Notes: generated by a model not told the origin, from the sequence alone. DNA of 64,000 bases from Dyadobacter sp. CY323 (GCF_021390245.1 NZ_JAJUXH010000004.1:1-64000); one strand, 5' to 3'; shown: positions 15,514 to 25,234, numbered from the stretch's first letter. Made by a program: numbers and translations.

Positions 15514-18500
15514 ATGCAGAGAATTCTACGTTCTATCTCCATTTTCTTTCTTTTTTATCTCGTCTCCGCATCCATATCACTGGCCGGAGGAATGTACTTC
15601 ATTGAAAATCGCGGTCAATGGGAAAAGGACATTTTGTTCCGGGCCGAGATTCCGGGCGGATATTTGTTCCTGAAAAGCCAGTCGCTGATTTATGTGCAGT
15701 ATGATGCAAGGGAAATCTCCGCGCTTCATGGCAAACCCGCCCCGGTTTCTCCGGTTGCCCGGGACAATCAAATGGCTCCATTGACGGTAGCGGCGCACGG
15801 TGTGGAGGTACAGTTTCAAAATTCGCTTTCTTCGGCAAAACACCTCCCTAAGAAGGAAATACCGACTTTTTTCAATTATTTTTTAGGAAAAGAAGAAAAC
15901 CGATGGGCTGGGGGGGTGAAAGGTTTCCAGGAAGTGGTATATGAAAATTTGTACGCCGGAATAGATTTACGGATCTATTTGCATCAGTTTCAATTGAAGT
16001 ATGAGTTCATTGTAAAACCACAGGCTGATCCTTCGCAAATCAAACTAAAATATGTGGGCGCTGAAAAAGTGAGCCTGAACGAAACCGGACAGCTAGTTGT
16101 AAAAACCTCCGTCGGAACATTTAAGGAAGCAGAACCTTATTCATTTCAAAATGTAAATGGACGGACTATTGAGATAGCTTCACCTTTTTCTTTACAACCT
16201 GACAATACTGCCCAGTTCACATTAAAACAGGGTTATAACAAAAATGAAACCCTCACTATTGATCCCGAACTGATATTTTCAACGTATTCGGGTTCTATCT
16301 CAGATAATTGGGGGCATACCGCAACGTATGATGACCAGGGTAATCTCTATGCCGGAGGGACGGTGTTCGGGACTAATTTTCCAGCAACGGTAGGTTCTTT
16401 TCAAGTGAAATTTGAGGGGCTTGTGGATGTATCGGTTATGAAGTTTACGCCCGATGGTACAAAGCTGATTTACGCTACATTTCTCGGGGGCGATAATACG
16501 GACTTGCCTACCAGTCTGATTGTCAACTCAAAAAACGAATTACTGGTTCTTGGAACAACGTCTTCCAAGAATTTCCCGACCCGGACGAATGCATTTCAGC
16601 CGGCGTTTGGCGGTGGTACCCGCGTAGTACCCATTTCCGGACTTGACCTGGCTAATGGCGGCGATATTTTTATTTCAAAACTGAGTGCAGACGGGAAACA
16701 ACTAGCCGGTTCCACTTATTTAGGCGGCGATGGAAATGACGGTGTTACGAATCCGCGTGCATTTGCAATCCGGAATTACGGTGATGTATTTCGGGGCGAG
16801 ATCGTGGTCGACAAAGCCGACAATGTACTCATCGTTTCTTCCACGAACTCAGGCAATTTTCCTCTGAAAAACTATGTTCAGCGGAGGCTCGGAGGCTTTT
16901 TGGATGGAGTGATCAGCAAGTTCGATCCGAGCCTGAATACGTTGTTGTGGAGTACCTATTTTGGAGGTGAAAAGGATGAGGCTGCGTATTCGATCAAATC
17001 GCTGGATAATGGAGATATTTATGTAGCAGGATCTACCACAAGTACCTTATTGCCAACAACTTCAAACTCCTATCAGCAGGCATTAAAAGGAACCGACGAT
17101 GCATTTGTTGCTAAATTTTCAGACGATAAATTGATCGCTGTTACCTACATGGGAACCGACAAGCAGGAGGTTGGATATCTGATAGATACGGACCCGAGTG
17201 GCAATGTATATGTTTACGGACTTACGAATGGGGATTATCCGGTGAGTCAGGGAGTATATCAAAATGCGAAAAGCGGACAGTTCATTCACGCACTGGACCC
17301 GGCATTATCAAAAACCGTTTTTTCAACTATTATCGGCTCAGGTCGCGGTACCCCTGACATTTCACCTACTGCCTTTCTGGTAAGTGAATGTGGGAATATC
17401 TACATCTCGGGATGGGGCGGCAATGTGAATACAGATACGGACAACAATCCCGCCAGCAGTACTACGGGTTTGAAAGTGACGGAAGATGCTTTTAAGGCAA
17501 CCACAAATGGAAATAACTTTTATATCTCCATTTTGGAGCAGGGTGCCAAATCTCTTTTGTACGCCACTTTTTTTGGCAGCAATAGTCGTAACTCCAACGT
17601 TCAGGGGGATCATGTGGATGGAGGTACAAGTCGTTTTGATAAAAATGGTACGATTTACCATGCTACCTGCGCGTGTGGCGGCAGCAATTTTCCAGCCACG
17701 CCTCAGGCTTGGTCAACAACAAATAATAGTGATAACTGTAATAATGCGGCATTTAAAATCGATATCGATCGTCTGAAAGCAGATTTCGATGTGTATTCAG
17801 GAACTACCAAGAATGTGTTGCGCGGCTGTGCGCCATTGTCTTTGTCATTTGTAAATACCAGCGAAGGCGGCATCGATTATATCTGGGAAGTGAGCGGCAA
17901 TACCATTTCCCGGGAAGAAGATCAATCGGAATACACTTTTACCAGACCCGGCGAATATAAAGTGACATTAAAAGCATATAACCGGCTGAGCTGCAAGCGT
18001 ATGGATGTGGCGGAGAAAACGATTATTGTGGAGACATTAAATACCCGGGTTTCGGCGGATACGTCGGTTTGCGAGAATTCGGCGGTAAAACTGTTTGCAT
18101 CGGGAGGTACGCAATACAAATGGTCTCCGTCCACCGGCATAGATAATGCGACAAGTGCAACTCCGACCGTAATCGTGAAAGAGACAACCGAATATACAGT
18201 CGAAATAAGCAATGCGAGCGGGTGTAAGGTGACGGAGAATGTAAAAGTTTTAGTGGAAAAGAAGGCGGATTTTATAGATATGCCGGACGTAGAGGTTTGC
18301 ACCGGGGCTTCGGTAACATTAACAGTTTTGGGCGAAGCGGCCCAATATCGCTGGCTGGCAGCTGCGGGATTACCGGAAACAATCGGCAAATCGGTGACGG
18401 TAAAACCTACTCAAACAACAACTTATACGATTGAAGGCGTTTACGCGGATGGGTGCCGGCCTTTGAGGGAAATTACAGTTAAAGTGGACCAATCCCACGC

Positions 18501-18975
18501 ACCTAAGTTTGAAATAGTAACGTCGGGTGGGGCCTGCAATGAGCCATTTAACTATTCCATGACAAACGCTACTGCCAATGCGCAACGTTTTGAATGGAAT
18601 CTGGGGGAAGGAAATACAATCCCCGACAAAGAAGTTGCTGAATATACCTATGGCAAACCGGGCGAGTATACCGTCACTTTAACAGCCTATAATGCAGCCG
18701 GCTGCGCATTGTCAGCGACAAAAAAAGTCACTGCGCTGCCGCCATTTACGCTAACCAATGTAATCACGCCAAACAATGACGGGAAAAACGATTCGTTCAT
18801 CGTTCCTGTTTCTCCATCTTCACTGGAAGTATTTAACCGCTGGGGGAAATCGATATTCAAAACGGCGGACTATAAAAATGACTGGGGGAAAGGGATTGCG
18901 AACGGGACTTACTTTTACGTGGTAGAAACATCGCAGGGAAATCATTGCAAAGGCTGGGTGGAGGTGTTACATTAG
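15514..18975 (+). CDS. Large T9SS surface protein: DUF7948, SBBP repeats, PKD domains, type B sorting domain
   Basis: An 1153-residue secreted protein with signal peptide (MQRILRSISIFFLFYLVSAS..AGG), an N-terminal DUF7948-type domain (FIENRGQWEKDILFRAEIPG), a central SBBP beta-propeller region with repeated T/S-Y-L/F-G-G motifs (about residues 255-700), PKD-like domains (about 760-1060) and a C-terminal gliding motility-associated sorting domain (ITPNNDGKNDSF, VFNRWGKSIF). It should be exported by the type IX system and held at the surface. It is the last gene of the compact cluster starting at 12468. The role may be adhesion or gliding, which is inferred. Confidence 0.88.
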   Translation: MQRILRSISIFFLFYLVSASISLAGGMYFIENRGQWEKDILFRAEIPGGYLFLKSQSLIYVQYDAREISALHGKPAPVSPVARDNQMAPLTVAAHGVEVQFQNSLSSAKHLPKKEIPTFFNYFLGKEENRWAGGVKGFQEVVYENLYAGIDLRIYLHQFQLKYEFIVKPQADPSQIKLKYVGAEKVSLNETGQLVVKTSVGTFKEAEPYSFQNVNGRTIEIASPFSLQPDNTAQFTLKQGYNKNETLTIDPELIFSTYSGSISDNWGHTATYDDQGNLYAGGTVFGTNFPATVGSFQVKFEGLVDVSVMKFTPDGTKLIYATFLGGDNTDLPTSLIVNSKNELLVLGTTSSKNFPTRTNAFQPAFGGGTRVVPISGLDLANGGDIFISKLSADGKQLAGSTYLGGDGNDGVTNPRAFAIRNYGDVFRGEIVVDKADNVLIVSSTNSGNFPLKNYVQRRLGGFLDGVISKFDPSLNTLLWSTYFGGEKDEAAYSIKSLDNGDIYVAGSTTSTLLPTTSNSYQQALKGTDDAFVAKFSDDKLIAVTYMGTDKQEVGYLIDTDPSGNVYVYGLTNGDYPVSQGVYQNAKSGQFIHALDPALSKTVFSTIIGSGRGTPDISPTAFLVSECGNIYISGWGGNVNTDTDNNPASSTTGLKVTEDAFKATTNGNNFYISILEQGAKSLLYATFFGSNSRNSNVQGDHVDGGTSRFDKNGTIYHATCACGGSNFPATPQAWSTTNNSDNCNNAAFKIDIDRLKADFDVYSGTTKNVLRGCAPLSLSFVNTSEGGIDYIWEVSGNTISREEDQSEYTFTRPGEYKVTLKAYNRLSCKRMDVAEKTIIVETLNTRVSADTSVCENSAVKLFASGGTQYKWSPSTGIDNATSATPTVIVKETTEYTVEISNASGCKVTENVKVLVEKKADFIDMPDVEVCTGASVTLTVLGEAAQYRWLAAAGLPETIGKSVTVKPTQTTTYTIEGVYADGCRPLREITVKVDQSHAPKFEIVTSGGACNEPFNYSMTNATANAQRFEWNLGEGNTIPDKEVAEYTYGKPGEYTVTLTAYNAAGCALSATKKVTALPPFTLTNVITPNNDGKNDSFIVPVSPSSLEVFNRWGKSIFKTADYKNDWGKGIANGTYFYVVETSQGNHCKGWVEVLH

Positions 18976-19000
18976 TATTTTACTTGATACTCACATCCAT

Positions 19001-19008
19001 TACATTTG
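19001..19008 (+). promoter_or_regulatory. -7 promoter element of the DUF4920 gene
   Basis: TACATTTG is a perfect TAnnTTTG match 39 nt before the ATG at 19047. It lies just after the stop of the large T9SS gene. Confidence 0.45.
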
Positions 19009-19046
19009 AGGAAAATTCACATTATACATCTCTAAAAATCCAATCT

Positions 19047-19496
19047 ATGAAAAAGCTGATTCTCCTATTTTTTGTAATTACGGTTGCCTTTTCCGCTAAT
19101 GCGCAGAGTACCGATCATTTTGGCAAAGAAATTAATGATAAAAAAGCAATTGAAGCCAAAGCTCTCCCGGCTAAAATGGGAGATAAAACCGAAATGCAGG
19201 CCAAGGTAAGCGGCACGGTAGAATCAGTTTGTCAGGTGAAAGGTTGCTGGATGAAAGTAAACCTCGACAATGGCGAAACCATGCGGGTGATGTTTAAAGA
19301 TTATGGATTTTTTGTACCGAAAGACATTACCGGAAAAACGGTCGTGTTTGAAGGTGAAGCGCAAAAGAAAATGGTCCCTGTTGAGCATTTGCAGCATTAT
19401 GCAAAAGATGCCGGCCAGACCAAAGAAGAAATTGAGAAGATCACCAAACCCAAAGAAGAACTCACTTTCATTGCCGACGGTGTGATTGTGAAATAA
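19047..19496 (+). CDS. DUF4920 domain-containing secreted protein
   Basis: A 149-residue protein with signal peptide (MKKLILLFFVITVAFSANAQ) and a single small beta-barrel-like domain carrying the DUF4920 hallmark CQVKGCWMKV with two Cys. This OB-fold-like family is common in Bacteroidota, periplasmic, and uncharacterised; metal or ligand binding through the paired Cys is possible. The start at 19047 was chosen over the longer frame at 18945 because it begins the signal peptide. It has its own promoter and terminator, so it is probably monocistronic. Confidence 0.85.
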   Translation: MKKLILLFFVITVAFSANAQSTDHFGKEINDKKAIEAKALPAKMGDKTEMQAKVSGTVESVCQVKGCWMKVNLDNGETMRVMFKDYGFFVPKDITGKTVVFEGEAQKKMVPVEHLQHYAKDAGQTKEEIEKITKPKEELTFIADGVIVK

Positions 19497-19525
19497 CTTG
19501 TTTTAAAAGTAAAAAATACCGCATT

Positions 19526-19561
19526 AGACGCTTTGTAGAGATACGAAGCGTCTTTTTTTTG
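19526..19561 (+). terminator. Intrinsic terminator after DUF4920
   Basis: The stem AGACGCTT/AAGCGTCT (19526-19533 with 19545-19552) is followed by nine T residues. It ends 5 nt before the next ATG. Confidence 0.85.
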
Positions 19562-19565
19562 TTTT

Positions 19566-21347
19566 ATGAAAATCAAATCCCTTTTCTTGCTGGCATTCAT
19601 TGTCAGTCTTCCTGCTTTTCTAAAAGCCCAGTCTGCGAAGATCAATTGGTGGAACCCGCAGACTTCCGCATTTCCGGTTATTGAAGGTCAGGCTTGGCCG
19701 AAAGAACTTAAAAATCCCTATGACCGACTTCCGGCGCGGGCGGAAAAACAGGTGAGAGAGGCGGTTTGGGGATTGTCCAATCAGGCAGCCGGGTTGATGA
19801 TCCGTTTCCGCTCTAACTCATCGGAAATCAAGGTCAGATATACCGTTGGCGGAAAGCATTCGCTGCCACATATGCCTGCGACGGGGGTTAGCGGAGTGGA
19901 TTTGTATGCGATTGCAAGTGATGGCGAATGGCGCTGGTCGGCGGGAAAATATGCATTCGGAGATACCATTACCTACAATTTTAACAACATTGAACCGAAC
20001 GATCAGTATCACAAAAAGGGGCGCGAATACAGACTTTTTCTGCCGCTCTATAACAATGTGAAATGGCTTGAAATCGGAACTCCGGAAGGTACTGAATTTA
20101 CCGCATTGCCTGTGCGGGCCGATAAACCCGTTGTTGTATATGGAACATCAATCGCCCAGGGTGCGTGCGCGTCGCGGCCGGGAATGGCGTGGACGGCTAT
20201 TTTGGAGAGAAAACTGGATCATCCGCTCATTAATCTGGCATTCTCGGGTAATGGAAGACTCGAAAAAGAAGTGGTGGATCTGGTATCAGAAATCGACGCG
20301 AAGATTTACATTCTGGACTGTCTGCCTAACCTGACAATCCGCCCGGGCGCGAAACTGAGCGTGACGGCGGAGGAAGTCAAAAGTAGGATATTGACTACGG
20401 TTACAGATCTGCGCAAAAAGCATCCGGATGTCCCCATTGCGCTCGCCGAGCATGCCGGTTATACCGACGAAGACATTAACCCCCAGAGTAAGCATTTTTA
20501 CGTAGAAATCAATGAGGTTTTGCGCGATGCATTCAGTCAGCTCAAACAGCAGGGAATTTCAAACATTTATTTAATCCCAAAAAAGGACTTTGGCCAGGAT
20601 CTGGAAACAACCGTCGACGGGACACACCAGACGGACCTGGGTATGATGCGTTATGCAGAGGGTTACGAAAAGCATATCCGGGCCATTTTGCATGAAAATA
20701 AAGGGGAGGCCAGCACCGCCCGCCCGATTACACAACTCCGGGAATTGAATGGGTATGACTGGGAAGCCCGGCATCGTGAAATTGTAGAAATGAATAAAAA
20801 ATCGGCGCCGGAAACGGTCGTAATTGGAAATTCCATTACGCATTACTGGGGCGGACTACCCAAAGCGCAAAGGATTACTGACGATGCTTCGTGGAACGGA
20901 ACTTTTGGCAAAAATGCACGGAATATGGGATATGGCTGGGACCGGATCGAGAACGTTCTGTGGCGCATTTATCACGGAGAACTGGATGGCTTCAATGCCA
21001 AACGGATTTTTGTAAATATTGGTACCAATAATCTGCATTTGAATACAGATGAGGAGATTGAGGAAGGATGGAGGGTGCTGATTGAGGCATTGAAACACCG
21101 TCAGCCAAGTGCAAAAATCACCATGCTGGGAATTTATCCGCGAAGGCAGCAGGAACAAAGGGTAGTTATTTTAAACGAAAAACTCGTGCAGATCACCGGC
21201 GAAATGAATGTAGGTTTCCTGAATGCAGGAACGGTGTTTCTTCAAAAAGACGGGAAAATCGACGAATCGCTGTTTTCAGATGGTTTACACCCGAACCCGA
21301 AAGGCTACACATTACTGGGTAATGCGATCAAACCTTACATGAAATAA
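19566..21347 (+). CDS. Two-domain SGNH/GDSL esterase
   Basis: A 593-residue secreted protein (signal MKIKSLFLLAFIVSLPAFLKAQ). The N-terminal third is a beta-sandwich carrying the GxDLY motif (GVDLY, about residue 103). It is followed by a first SGNH hydrolase domain (YGTSIAQGACASRPG, about 195, with GNGR and Asp/His near 360), and then a second SGNH hydrolase domain (GNSITHYWGG, about 420; IGTNNLH; DGLHPNPKGY near 580). Each domain keeps its own catalytic Ser, Asn and Asp-His motifs. This suggests a carbohydrate esterase with two active sites, acting on acetylated glycans in the periplasm or outside. The substrate is unknown. A terminator lies directly upstream. Confidence 0.85.
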   Translation: MKIKSLFLLAFIVSLPAFLKAQSAKINWWNPQTSAFPVIEGQAWPKELKNPYDRLPARAEKQVREAVWGLSNQAAGLMIRFRSNSSEIKVRYTVGGKHSLPHMPATGVSGVDLYAIASDGEWRWSAGKYAFGDTITYNFNNIEPNDQYHKKGREYRLFLPLYNNVKWLEIGTPEGTEFTALPVRADKPVVVYGTSIAQGACASRPGMAWTAILERKLDHPLINLAFSGNGRLEKEVVDLVSEIDAKIYILDCLPNLTIRPGAKLSVTAEEVKSRILTTVTDLRKKHPDVPIALAEHAGYTDEDINPQSKHFYVEINEVLRDAFSQLKQQGISNIYLIPKKDFGQDLETTVDGTHQTDLGMMRYAEGYEKHIRAILHENKGEASTARPITQLRELNGYDWEARHREIVEMNKKSAPETVVIGNSITHYWGGLPKAQRITDDASWNGTFGKNARNMGYGWDRIENVLWRIYHGELDGFNAKRIFVNIGTNNLHLNTDEEIEEGWRVLIEALKHRQPSAKITMLGIYPRRQQEQRVVILNEKLVQITGEMNVGFLNAGTVFLQKDGKIDESLFSDGLHPNPKGYTLLGNAIKPYMK

Positions 21348-21350
21348 TGC

Positions 21351-22244
21351 TTAAAGAATAATCCCGATCCCGAAAAGAATGACAAACAGGAGAGTGGAAA
21401 GTGCCATTTGTTTGAGGTACGGATCCAGTTCGCTTGCTTTTGTCAGCTTTGAAATGGCCAATCCATTTTTGATAAACAAAGGGAAACTCAGGACAAATAT
21501 CAGGCTTGAGTAATGAGAGAAATGTGTGGCCGTGTAGATTGATACGCAAAGCATACCGGTAATCAGTATCAGCCAGTGGTAACGTACTGCTTTTTCCCGG
21601 CCAATCCGTACGGGTATCGAATTTTTGCCGGTTGCCCGGTCCGAATCTATATCGCGGATATTATTGATATTTAAAACCCCGACTGCAAACAAGCCACAGC
21701 TGGTGGCCGGCAGCAAAAGTCCCCAATCCCATACATGTGTGTGCAGGTAGCTGCTGCCGAGCACGCCAACCCAGCCGAAGAAGGTCAAAACGGACAAGTC
21801 GCCGAGTCCCACGTAGCCATACGGACGTTTTCCGGCGGTGTATGTGATGGCCGCGATAATGCACGCAATCCCAATTCCCAAAAACACCCAGAATGCGTTT
21901 GCAGGAGCGTTTCTTAATGCAATTGTCAACAATGAAATGCCTGAGATTAATGCTAGTACAGAGAAGATAATAATCGCTTTCAGCATGGCCCGGGCGCTAA
22001 TGTGACCGGCATGAACGGCGCGAACCGGACCTTCGCGCAAGTCGGTATCTTTGCCATTGACCGCGTCGCCGTAGTCGTTGGCAAAATTGGAAAGTACTTG
22101 TAAAATGATCGTAGTAAGAACGCTGAGTGTTGCTACCGGCCAGCTAAAATTGCCGCTCGCAGCAGCCAGGAAGCAACCCATTAAAATGCAGGACAATGCG
22201 AGAGGTAATGTGCGGGGACGCGCCGCTTCAATCCAGGGATTCAT
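21351..22244 (-). CDS. menA: 1,4-dihydroxy-2-naphthoate polyprenyltransferase
   Basis: A 297-residue UbiA-family integral membrane prenyltransferase that attaches the polyprenyl chain to 1,4-dihydroxy-2-naphthoate in menaquinone synthesis. The two Asp-rich motifs are seen: NFANDYGDAVNGKD (about residues 55-68) and NNIRDIDSDRATGK (about 190). Eight or nine hydrophobic segments are predicted by eye. The length matches MenA. It lies 16 nt downstream of the DUF5618 gene, probably co-transcribed, and is convergent with the SGNH esterase, 3 nt apart. Confidence 0.93.
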   Translation of the reverse strand: MNPWIEAARPRTLPLALSCILMGCFLAAASGNFSWPVATLSVLTTIILQVLSNFANDYGDAVNGKDTDLREGPVRAVHAGHISARAMLKAIIIFSVLALISGISLLTIALRNAPANAFWVFLGIGIACIIAAITYTAGKRPYGYVGLGDLSVLTFFGWVGVLGSSYLHTHVWDWGLLLPATSCGLFAVGVLNINNIRDIDSDRATGKNSIPVRIGREKAVRYHWLILITGMLCVSIYTATHFSHYSSLIFVLSFPLFIKNGLAISKLTKASELDPYLKQMALSTLLFVILFGIGIIL

Positions 22245-22260
22245 TTGAAAAAACTAAATG

Positions 22261-22635
22261 TTAAGCAACCGCACGTTGTTCGGCCCAATTGATGATTTGT
22301 TCGGCAAGATCAAGGCCTTCTTTGGAAATAGCAGCGCTAAGATTGCCATCGTAACTCATTGAAAGATGTAGGGTGTCGTAAGCAGCAAGAAATGCGCCGA
22401 GAATTTTCTTATCTCTTATTGACAGTTCTTCTTTGTACCAATCTACACTTTTCCTGCCTTTCTTTTTGTCGCCGAAAACACTGTCCAGGGCAACCAAAAC
22501 ACCGACGTAGGCAGTGTGGCCGACCATTTTAACGTATTTCCGGTCTTTGTAGAGACCATCTTCTTTAATTGCTTTTTCTCTCAAAATCTCTTTTGCATTC
22601 GAGAGATAGCGTTTTGCTTCGGTAATATCTTTCAT
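22261..22635 (-). CDS. DUF5618 family protein
   Basis: A 124-residue soluble, helical protein (MKDITEAKRYLSNAKEILREKA) with the family-typical KYVKMVGHTAYVGVLVALD segment. DUF5618 proteins are restricted to Bacteroidota and resemble HEPN-like helical bundles in length and pattern, but no function is known. The ATG at 22635 is preferred to one 11 codons upstream because a -7 box (22666-22673) gives a 25-nt leader. It is followed by menA. Confidence 0.8.
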   Translation of the reverse strand: MKDITEAKRYLSNAKEILREKAIKEDGLYKDRKYVKMVGHTAYVGVLVALDSVFGDKKKGRKSVDWYKEELSIRDKKILGAFLAAYDTLHLSMSYDGNLSAAISKEGLDLAEQIINWAEQRAVA

Positions 22636-22665
22636 TTTAGTGTGTTTTGATTGATAGGAAAAGAA

Positions 22666-22699
22666 CAAATGTAGCCGAAAACTGTATCCGGCTACATTT
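22666..22699 (-). terminator. Hairpin terminator after gpx, overlapping the DUF5618 promoter
   Basis: A perfect 11-bp stem (22667-22677 with 22689-22699, 11-nt loop) follows the glutathione peroxidase stop codon on the minus strand and is followed by GTTCTTTT. The distal arm on the minus strand contains TACATTTG (22666-22673), a perfect -7 box for the DUF5618-menA unit. Confidence 0.6.
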
Positions 22700-22709
22700 T
22701 TATTAAATA

Positions 22710-23294
22710 TCAGATACCAACTGCTTTGACAAACTCAGCGTCGGTTGGTAATACTTTTGATGCGAAGAAGTTGGTTAGTTCGCCGTTTTCATTGATCACA
22801 TACTTGCAGAAATTCCAGGTAGGAACTTTATCATTCCATCCATTCAAATCTTTAGTACTGAGCCATTTGTAAATCGGTGCCTGATCTTCTCCCAGCACAG
22901 ATACTTTTTCAAACATCGGGAACGTCACTCCGTAAGTGGCTGAACAGAATGTTGCGATTTCTTCGCTCGTACCGGGTTCCTGGCCCCCAAAATTGTTAGC
23001 CGGGAAACCTAACACCACCACTTTGTCTCCGTGCTCTTTGTTGAATTTCTCCCAGTCAGCATACTGTTTTGTGTACCCGCATTTAGATGCAACATTCAAA
23101 ATCACTACTTTTTTTCCTTTATACTGGCTCAGATCAACTGTCTTTCCACCAACCAGTGATTTTACTTTAAAATCGTAAAGCGATTGTTTCGCAGCAGGTG
23201 CATCGGCTGGCCTGGACGCAAATTCACTTTTATCCGCAAAAAGGCCACTAATCAAACTTGTAATCATAATCAGTACAGTTTTTAAAAAGCTCAT
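22710..23294 (-). CDS. Glutathione peroxidase family thiol peroxidase, exported
   Basis: A 194-residue peroxidase of the GPx fold. The peroxidatic Cys lies in NVASKCGYT (about residue 73), followed by FPANNFGGQEPG and WNFCKYVI. Unlike most bacterial forms (about 160 aa) it has an N-terminal hydrophobic segment (MSFLKTVLIMITSLISGLFA) that should export or anchor it in the periplasm. Such enzymes usually reduce lipid or hydrogen peroxide using thioredoxin-type donors. The catalytic Gln and Trp motifs are kept. It lies 50 nt downstream of argS on the same strand. Confidence 0.9.
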   Translation of the reverse strand: MSFLKTVLIMITSLISGLFADKSEFASRPADAPAAKQSLYDFKVKSLVGGKTVDLSQYKGKKVVILNVASKCGYTKQYADWEKFNKEHGDKVVVLGFPANNFGGQEPGTSEEIATFCSATYGVTFPMFEKVSVLGEDQAPIYKWLSTKDLNGWNDKVPTWNFCKYVINENGELTNFFASKVLPTDAEFVKAVGI

Positions 23295-23344
23295 AATAGT
23301 TTTGGTTATTGGTTAGCATGCATTTATAGTAAACGATTCAATAC

Positions 23345-25123
23345 TTACATACGCTCGGGAACCTCTATGCCCAATAACCCCAAAGCCTTCTTAATTGTTT
23401 CCGAAACGGCCCCCGATAATGCAACTCGCAAACGGACGGCTTCCGGGTTGGGATCAGAGAAAATAGAGACTTCCGCATAAAACTGATTGTAAACTTTGGC
23501 CAGGTCAAATGCATACTGCGAAATCAGCGAGGGAGCGAACTCATTTGCAGCTGCCATAACGCGTCCCGGGTACTGTGATAATGCAAAAATCAACTCTCTT
23601 TCAGCCAGGTGCAATTCGTAACCTTGTGCAGGTATAACCTTAGAGATCCCGGCCTGCTCAGCCTTACGCATGATAGAACGGATCCTTGCATACGTATATT
23701 GGATAAATGGCCCGGTATGTCCTTGGAAATCAATGGACTCTAATGGGTTGAAAAGCATTCTTTTCTTCGGGTCGACTTTCAGCAGGAAGTATTTTAATGC
23801 GCCCATTGCCAGCTGATTGTAAAGTGTTTTTGCTTCGTCACTTGCAAAATCGTCCAGCTTGCCCAACTCTTGTGTTCGGTCCGCGGCAGTCTGGATCATT
23901 TCATTAACGAGATCATCCGCGTCCACAACAGTTCCTTCCCGCGATTTCATTTTACCGGATGGCAAATCCACCATTCCGTAACTAATGTGGTAGCAGCCTT
24001 CGGAATACGTTCTCCCGAGACGTTTCAAAATCGCAAAAAGCACTTTGAAATGATAATCCTGCTCATTTCCAACCACCCATAAATAACGGTCATTATGGAA
24101 ATCGCTGTTTTTAAGTTCGGTAGTACCCAGATCCTGGGTAATGTAAACGGAAGTGCCATCACCACGGAGAACCAGTTTTTCATCCAAACCTTCCGTCGTC
24201 AGGTCGATCCAGACTGAGTTATCTGCTTTTTTGAAGAAAACCTCATTTTTTAAACCTTCTTCAATAATGTCTTTCCCAAGCAGGTAAGTATTTGATTCGT
24301 AGTATGTTTTATCAAAGCCTACGCCTATTTTCTGATAAGTTTCCGCAAAACCGGCATATACCCAGCTATTCATTTTTTCCCACAAAGCGACTGTTTCAGC
24401 ATCACCCTGTTCCCAAAGCAACAGCAATTTCTGCGCTTCCAGTATCCACGGGGCCTTTTTCGCTGCTTCTTCCTCCGGCATTCCCAGCGCTACGAGTTCT
24501 TTGATCTGCTTTTTATATTCTACATCGAACAGAACATAATATTTACCCGCAAGGTGATCACCTTTTATGCCGCTGGTTTCAGGTGTTTCGCCATTGCCAA
24601 GTTCTTTATAAGCAAGCATGGATTTGCAAATGTGAATGCCGCGGTCATTGACCAGACAGGTCTTTTCCACCTCATAACCACTTGCTTTCATGATTTTGGA
24701 CAGAGAATCGCCCAAAAAGTTATTGCGCAAATGTCCAAGGTGAAGCGGTTTGTTGGTATTTGGCGACGAAAACTCGATCATCACCGATTGTCCGTTGGAA
24801 GGAAATGTACCAAATGCAGAATCGTCGTAGATACCGGTGAACAGGTCGAGCCAGGTACTGTCTTTCAGACTAATGTTTAAAAAGCCCTGAACCACGTTAA
24901 AGCTTGCGGTTACAGAAGAAGTTTCAACCAGGAACTGCCCGATAATCTGCCCGATTTCAGCAGGTGCTTTGCGGATTGTTTTGGTTAAAGGAAAGGTAAC
25001 GAATGTGTAAAATCCTTCAAATTCTTTTTTGGTGGGTTGCAGGAGGATATCATCCACATTTATTTCGAAATGCGTACGTATTGCCAGTTGAATATCATCC
25101 TTTAAAATTGCTTCAATCGTCAT
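23345..25123 (-). CDS. argS: Arginine--tRNA ligase
   Basis: A 592-residue class I aminoacyl-tRNA synthetase. The N-terminal additional domain (residues 1-115) is followed by the HIGH-type motif SPNTNKPLHLGHLRNNFLG (about 120-140), with the catalytic core in between and the KMSK-type loop as KMKSREGT near 385. The C-terminal DALR anticodon-binding domain ends the protein. Length and order match bacterial ArgS. A -7 element (TAATTTTG, minus strand 25235-25242) lies about 110 nt upstream of the ATG. Confidence 0.96.
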   Translation of the reverse strand: MTIEAILKDDIQLAIRTHFEINVDDILLQPTKKEFEGFYTFVTFPLTKTIRKAPAEIGQIIGQFLVETSSVTASFNVVQGFLNISLKDSTWLDLFTGIYDDSAFGTFPSNGQSVMIEFSSPNTNKPLHLGHLRNNFLGDSLSKIMKASGYEVEKTCLVNDRGIHICKSMLAYKELGNGETPETSGIKGDHLAGKYYVLFDVEYKKQIKELVALGMPEEEAAKKAPWILEAQKLLLLWEQGDAETVALWEKMNSWVYAGFAETYQKIGVGFDKTYYESNTYLLGKDIIEEGLKNEVFFKKADNSVWIDLTTEGLDEKLVLRGDGTSVYITQDLGTTELKNSDFHNDRYLWVVGNEQDYHFKVLFAILKRLGRTYSEGCYHISYGMVDLPSGKMKSREGTVVDADDLVNEMIQTAADRTQELGKLDDFASDEAKTLYNQLAMGALKYFLLKVDPKKRMLFNPLESIDFQGHTGPFIQYTYARIRSIMRKAEQAGISKVIPAQGYELHLAERELIFALSQYPGRVMAAANEFAPSLISQYAFDLAKVYNQFYAEVSIFSDPNPEAVRLRVALSGAVSETIKKALGLLGIEVPERM

Positions 25124-25234
25124 GAAAACCAGGGTAAACAGGAAGTGCTCTCTAAAAATGCAGATACATTTCCCGATGTTTTTATTTAAGTGAAATTATT
25201 TCTAATATTAATAGTATTGTTATCCTTTTTGATG

